Source: Anolis sagrei (taxonomy: Eukaryota; Chordata; Lepidosauria; Squamata; Anolidae). Taken from it: 64,000 nt of DNA. Both the position numbers and the translations under genes were made by a program. The stretch is from positions 90,180,000 through 90,243,999 of the forward strand of contig NC_090034.1 in assembly GCF_037176765.1 (NCBI RefSeq), given 5' to 3'. This document shows, piece after piece, positions 62,742 to 64,000 of the stretch. A model generated the notes under the pieces. That model was given only the letters and a program-made list of their open reading frames with translations, did no database searches and was not told the DNA's origin. Each line of letters opens with the position of its first letter. Positions within the stretch are counted from its first letter, which is position 1.

Positions 62742-63255
62742 CCCTTGGTTCAACAAAGGTTGCAGGCAAGCCTATCCGAACATATCTCTGCCTATCAGCC
62801 CGCCAGGACCCTAAGATCTTCTGGGGAGGCCCTGCTCTCTATCCCGCCTGCTTCACAGGTGCGACTGGCGGGGACGAGAGACAGGGCCTTTTCTGTGGTG
62901 GCCCCCCGGCTGTGGAACGCCCTTCCTATGGAGGTAAGATCAGCCCCCTTGCTAATGGTGTTCCGAAGAAGATTAAAAACTTGGATGTTTGAACGGGCAT
63001 TCGGTTAAACAGTGCAATGAATGTGATGATTACAGGAATGGAAATTTGGACGACGGATTGGATCACGACTCTAGTTATGAGATGCATTGTGTTGTCTATT
63101 GTTGTGTCAATATTGTATATTATGCTTTTATGGTTTTAAATTGTATATCGTTGATTGATTCTTATCCTTGTTGTAAACCGCGTTGAGTCGCCTGTTAGGC
63201 TGAGAAACTGCGGTATACAAGTAAAGTAAAGTAAAGTAAATAAATAAATAAATAA
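62742..63255 (+). mobile_element. L2-like LINE 3' end with full tail
   Basis: An 87-codon open stretch: ISAYQPARTLRSSGEALLSI, RDRAFSVVAPRLWNALPMEV, RRRLKTWMFERAF, then the 3'UTR (gttgtaaaccgcgttgagtc) and a (taaag)n(taaa)n tail. It shows the complete link between this ORF end and the tails scattered through the window. Confidence 0.8.
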
Positions 63256-63417
63256 AAGTAAACCTGGATACCATTTTTTAGTTTTTAGAAGCAGGAATTT
63301 CAGGACATGTTGCTTTCTACTGTCTGCATGACAAACCTGTAAAATACCATTGCATGTATACGCTTGCATAGTTTTCACTCTGGCAATGTAAATTAGGGTG
63401 TCTAGGAACTCTGTGGG

Positions 63418-63748
63418 AGCCCCTGGTGGCACAGTGGGTTAAAGCGCTGAGCTGCTGAGCTTGTTGACTGAAAGGTCACCGGTTCGATTTCGGGGAGCGG
63501 CGTGAGCTTCCGCTGTCAACCCCAGCTTCTTCCAACCTAGCAGTTCAAAAACATGAAAATGTGAGTAGATCAATAGATACCGCTCCGGCAGGAAGGTAAC
63601 AGCACTCTATGCAGTCATGCCGGCCACATGACCTTGGAGATGTCTACAGACAATGCTGGCTCTTCAGCTTAGAAATGGAGATGAGCACCACACCCCAGTT
63701 GGACACGACTTAATGTCAGGGGACAACCTTTACTTTTACCTTAGGAAC
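63418..63748 (+). mobile_element. Sauria-type SINE, full length
   Basis: The head gagcccctggtggcacagtg, B-box ggttcgatttcgg, body cagttcaaaaacatgaaaat and tail cgacttaatgtcagggga are all present, in V2R-3 intron 1. Confidence 0.8.
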
Positions 63749-63889
63749 TCTGTTAGGCCTGAAAGTTTCTCTCTAACTTTGCTTTTGTATGGAAAACAAT
63801 AGTTAACATTTCTGTTCCTTCCATGCTGTGTTTTTCTGCATTTCCCCCCCTGTATTCATAGCTAAGCAAAGTTCTATATTGTCTGTCCC

Positions 63890-64000
63890 TCAGCATGGAA
63901 CAAATCATTCAGAAGCTCTTATTAATACTGCCATCTTGTCCTTTGCCCAAAGTAGCAGAATGTGTGTGACCAGTCCTGATTAAAACATCTTCATTTTGTA
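63890..64000 (+). other. V2R-3 intron 1 end, homologous to the pre-exon-2 intron of V2R-1/2
   Basis: The run cattcagaagctctt, then tgtcctttgcccaaa, matches V2R-1 near 29231-29275. The last bases match V2R-2 near 46774-46820, shortly before its exon 2. Confidence 0.6.

Overview
This is nuclear DNA of a squamate reptile, most likely a lizard. The genes are split by GT..AG introns. The repeats are tRNA-derived SINEs with a Bov-B-like tail (Sauria type), 5S-rRNA-derived SINEs, CR1, L2-like and R4/Dong LINEs, Penelope-like elements, Helitrons, SPIN-type hAT elements and foldback MITEs. That mix suits an iguanian (Anolis-like) genome, but the species cannot be fixed from the sequence alone.

Left third (1-21,300), minus strand: a tandem pair of secreted trypsin-fold serine proteases of the reptile kallikrein / snake-venom-serine-protease type. 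Copy B (11282-19147) is complete: five exons, 265 codons, with catalytic His, Asp and Ser all present. Copy A (777-4875) shows exons 1-3 only; exons 4-5 are off the left edge or lost. The two copies sit in a duplicated block, about 473-8513 versus 12840-21305. Later insertions distinguish the copies: a SPIN hAT in B with its empty site in A, two solo LTRs at different sites, and an L2 tail inside a MITE in A. A deletion in B adds to this.

Middle and right (27,900-64,000), plus strand: a tandem cluster of vomeronasal type-2 receptors (class C GPCRs). V2R-1 (27910-37329, 890 codons) and V2R-2 (45268-56616, 887 codons) each have the canonical six exons, including the 124-bp cysteine-rich exon 5 and an intronless 7TM exon. 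V2R-3 has only exon 1 (60511-60716); the matching pre-exon-2 intron sequence runs to the window edge, so exon 2 should lie just outside. All three share promoter-proximal or 5'UTR sequence.

Everything else is dense repeat, with nesting up to three levels. The proteases would be secreted and the receptors expressed in the vomeronasal organ; nothing in the sequence shows a functional link between the two families. No tRNA, rRNA or CRISPR genes were found.
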